A stretch of 64,000 nt of DNA from positions 104,247 through 168,246 of the forward strand of contig NZ_JBFJUX010000006.1 in assembly GCF_041624475.1 (NCBI RefSeq), given 5' to 3'. This stretch comes from Litorivivens sp041624475. Lineage in GTDB: Bacteria; Pseudomonadota; Gammaproteobacteria; Pseudomonadales; Spongiibacteraceae. The notes beneath the pieces are model-generated. The model ran no database searches and was not told where the DNA came from. It saw nothing but the letters and a program-made list of their open reading frames with translations. Of the stretch, positions 62,752 to 64,000 are shown piece after piece. Each line of letters starts with the position of its first letter. The stretch's first letter is position 1. The translations under genes were made by a program, and so were the position numbers.

Positions 62752-62828
62752 GGGCGAATTTCTGGCCGAGTTCCAGTATCATACGCGATCTTTAGAGCAC
62801 GTACCTTATTCACTAGAGGAAACCCGTT

Positions 62829-64000
62829 TTGTCTGAATACGTTCTTTGGTTTCAAGAGCTTGGCATGGATGATGTCGAGCGTGTGGGCGGCAAAAACGCA
62901 TCACTGGGCGAGATGATCAGCGAGCTTTCCGACGCAGGGGTTTCCGTGCCCGGTGGCTTTGCTACCACCGCGTCCGCCTACCGGGACTTTCTGCAGCAAA
63001 GCGGCTTGAATGAGCGTATCAAGCAGCGTCTTGAAGGCCTCGACGTTGATGACGTAAAGACCCTTACCGAAACCGGTCGCGATATTCGGCAATGGATTAT
63101 CGACACCCCCTTTCCTGCGCAGCTCGATGCCGCGGTGAGTCAGGCTTTTGAGGAACTGGCAGAAGGCAATGCCGAAATTGCCGTCGCTGTGCGTTCGTCG
63201 GCTACGGCTGAAGATTTGCCGGATGCGTCCTTCGCCGGTCAGCAGGAAACCTTCCTCAACATTCGTGGCCTGGACAACGTCAAAATCGCGATCAAGGAAG
63301 TCTTCGCCTCGCTCTACAATGATCGCGCCATTGCCTATCGTGTTCACAAGGGCTTTGAGCACGCTGACGTCGCCTTGTCGGCGGGTATTCAGCGCATGGT
63401 GCGCTCGGAAATCGGCGCCAGCGGCGTGATGTTCAGTATGGACACCGAATCGGGCTTTGACGGCGTGGTATTTATTACCGCGTCTTATGGTCTTGGTGAA
63501 ACCGTGGTGCAGGGCTCGGTCAATCCGGACGAGTTCTATGTTCACAAGGCGATTCTGGAGCAGGGCAAGCACGCCGTGTTGCGGCGCAACCTTGGCGCCA
63601 AAGCCATCAAAATGATTTACGGCAACGAAGCGTCGGCAGGTAAGTCCGTTGAAACGGTGGACGTCGACGAGGCTGACCGCAATCGTTTCTGTATCACTGA
63701 CGACGAGGTCATGGCACTGGCTAAACAGGCCCTGATCATCGAGAAGCACTATCAGCGTCCGATGGATATCGAGTGGGCCAAAGACGGTGATACCGGCAAA
63801 CTGTTTATTGTTCAGGCCCGCCCGGAAACCGTAAAAAGTCAGGAATCCGCTAACCTGATGGAACGCTACCTGCTAAAAGAAAAGGGCAAGGTCATCTGCG
63901 AAGGCCGGTCCATCGGTCAGCGCATCGGCAGTGGTCCGGTTCGGGTTGTGGCCGGCCTGTCAGAAATGGATCAGGTACAGAAAGGGGATGTGCTGGTCAC
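62829..64000 (+). CDS. ppsA: Phosphoenolpyruvate synthase (3' end cut by window)
   Basis: PEP synthase makes phosphoenolpyruvate from pyruvate and ATP for gluconeogenesis. About 390 of roughly 790 residues are visible. They cover the ATP-binding domain, with VGGKNASLGEM near the N-terminus, VRSSATAEDLPDASFAGQQETFLN, and the beginning of the swivelling phosphohistidine domain. The latter's catalytic His and the barrel lie beyond the window. It starts at TTG 62829, with AGAGGA eight bases upstream (62815-62820). It is divergent from its regulator ppsR. It would draw carbon from the succinyl-CoA/propionate route toward sugars. Confidence 0.95.
   Translation, partial: MSEYVLWFQELGMDDVERVGGKNASLGEMISELSDAGVSVPGGFATTASAYRDFLQQSGLNERIKQRLEGLDVDDVKTLTETGRDIRQWIIDTPFPAQLDAAVSQAFEELAEGNAEIAVAVRSSATAEDLPDASFAGQQETFLNIRGLDNVKIAIKEVFASLYNDRAIAYRVHKGFEHADVALSAGIQRMVRSEIGASGVMFSMDTESGFDGVVFITASYGLGETVVQGSVNPDEFYVHKAILEQGKHAVLRRNLGAKAIKMIYGNEASAGKSVETVDVDEADRNRFCITDDEVMALAKQALIIEKHYQRPMDIEWAKDGDTGKLFIVQARPETVKSQESANLMERYLLKEKGKVICEGRSIGQRIGSGPVRVVAGLSEMDQVQKGDVLV

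Overview
The window is a stretch of chromosome from a gammaproteobacterium, moderately GC-rich and densely coding, with no rRNA, tRNA, insertion sequence, phage or CRISPR that I can see. The run leuC-leuD-leuB-asd-usg-fimV-truA-trpF-(trpB-trpA)-accD-folC-SPOR-cvpA-purF-metZ is the order known from Pseudomonas and its marine relatives. ThrH, PurT, PpsR, FimV and the MoxR/DUF58/TgpA trio point the same way. A marine member of Pseudomonadales/Cellvibrionales (Spongiibacter-like) is my best inference; the species cannot be read from the sequence.

Layout. 1-1289: end of a molybdenum-hydroxylase maturation locus (partial xdhC, mocA-like). 1258-7705: a LysR regulator divergent from leucine biosynthesis, then asd and its degenerate paralogue. 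7830-20496: fimV, truA, the trp genes, accD/folC, SPOR, cvpA, purF and metZ. 20551-24417: moxR, DUF58 and transglutaminase operon. 24383-29318: a TetR-controlled RND efflux pair with a perfect operator between -35 and -10. 29308-34099 (minus strand): purT/ykvA, and an acyl-CoA synthetase with an acyl-CoA carboxyltransferase. 34127-40808 (minus strand): a five-gene accessory cassette. 40828-50144: mixed metabolism and regulation (peroxiredoxin-like, SDR, yajC, D-cysteine desulfhydrase, alanine symporter, EAL phosphodiesterase, alr, 5'-nucleotidase, cysB, thrH). 50168-51511: pabB. 51851-60717: a complete propionyl-CoA to succinyl-CoA (methylmalonyl-CoA) pathway. 60760-64000: patatin phospholipase, ppsR, and divergent ppsA cut by the window end.

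The most novel-looking region is 34127-40808. It has one good promoter at its head (-10 TATAAT at 40784-40779, minus strand) and one intrinsic terminator at its tail. It encodes two paralogous passenger-less autotransporter-type beta-barrels flanking a caspase-like (C14) lipoprotein with Sel1 repeats, then a lipoprotein alpha/beta hydrolase, then a membrane Ser/Thr kinase with a periplasmic tail. Predicted localisation gives an envelope-spanning set: two outer-membrane barrels, two outer-membrane lipoprotein hydrolases and one inner-membrane kinase. Its function is unknown to me.

A second point of interest is the propionyl-CoA carboxylase. Its biotin carboxylase chain is unusually long (947 residues) and divergent, with an altered ATP/bicarbonate-site motif and a helical insert. 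It still has an EVMKM biotin site and sits in an otherwise classical operon with epimerase, B12-dependent mutase, MeaB and a thioesterase. An intrinsic terminator stands directly in front of meaB.

Smaller signals include recurring extended -10 promoters (TGNTAGAAT), a hairpin that overlaps the yajC ribosome site, a Glu in place of the catalytic Asp60 of TrpA, and several strong inverted repeats. The 54 protein genes cover almost the whole window. Only one gene-free stretch exceeds 300 bases (51512-51850).
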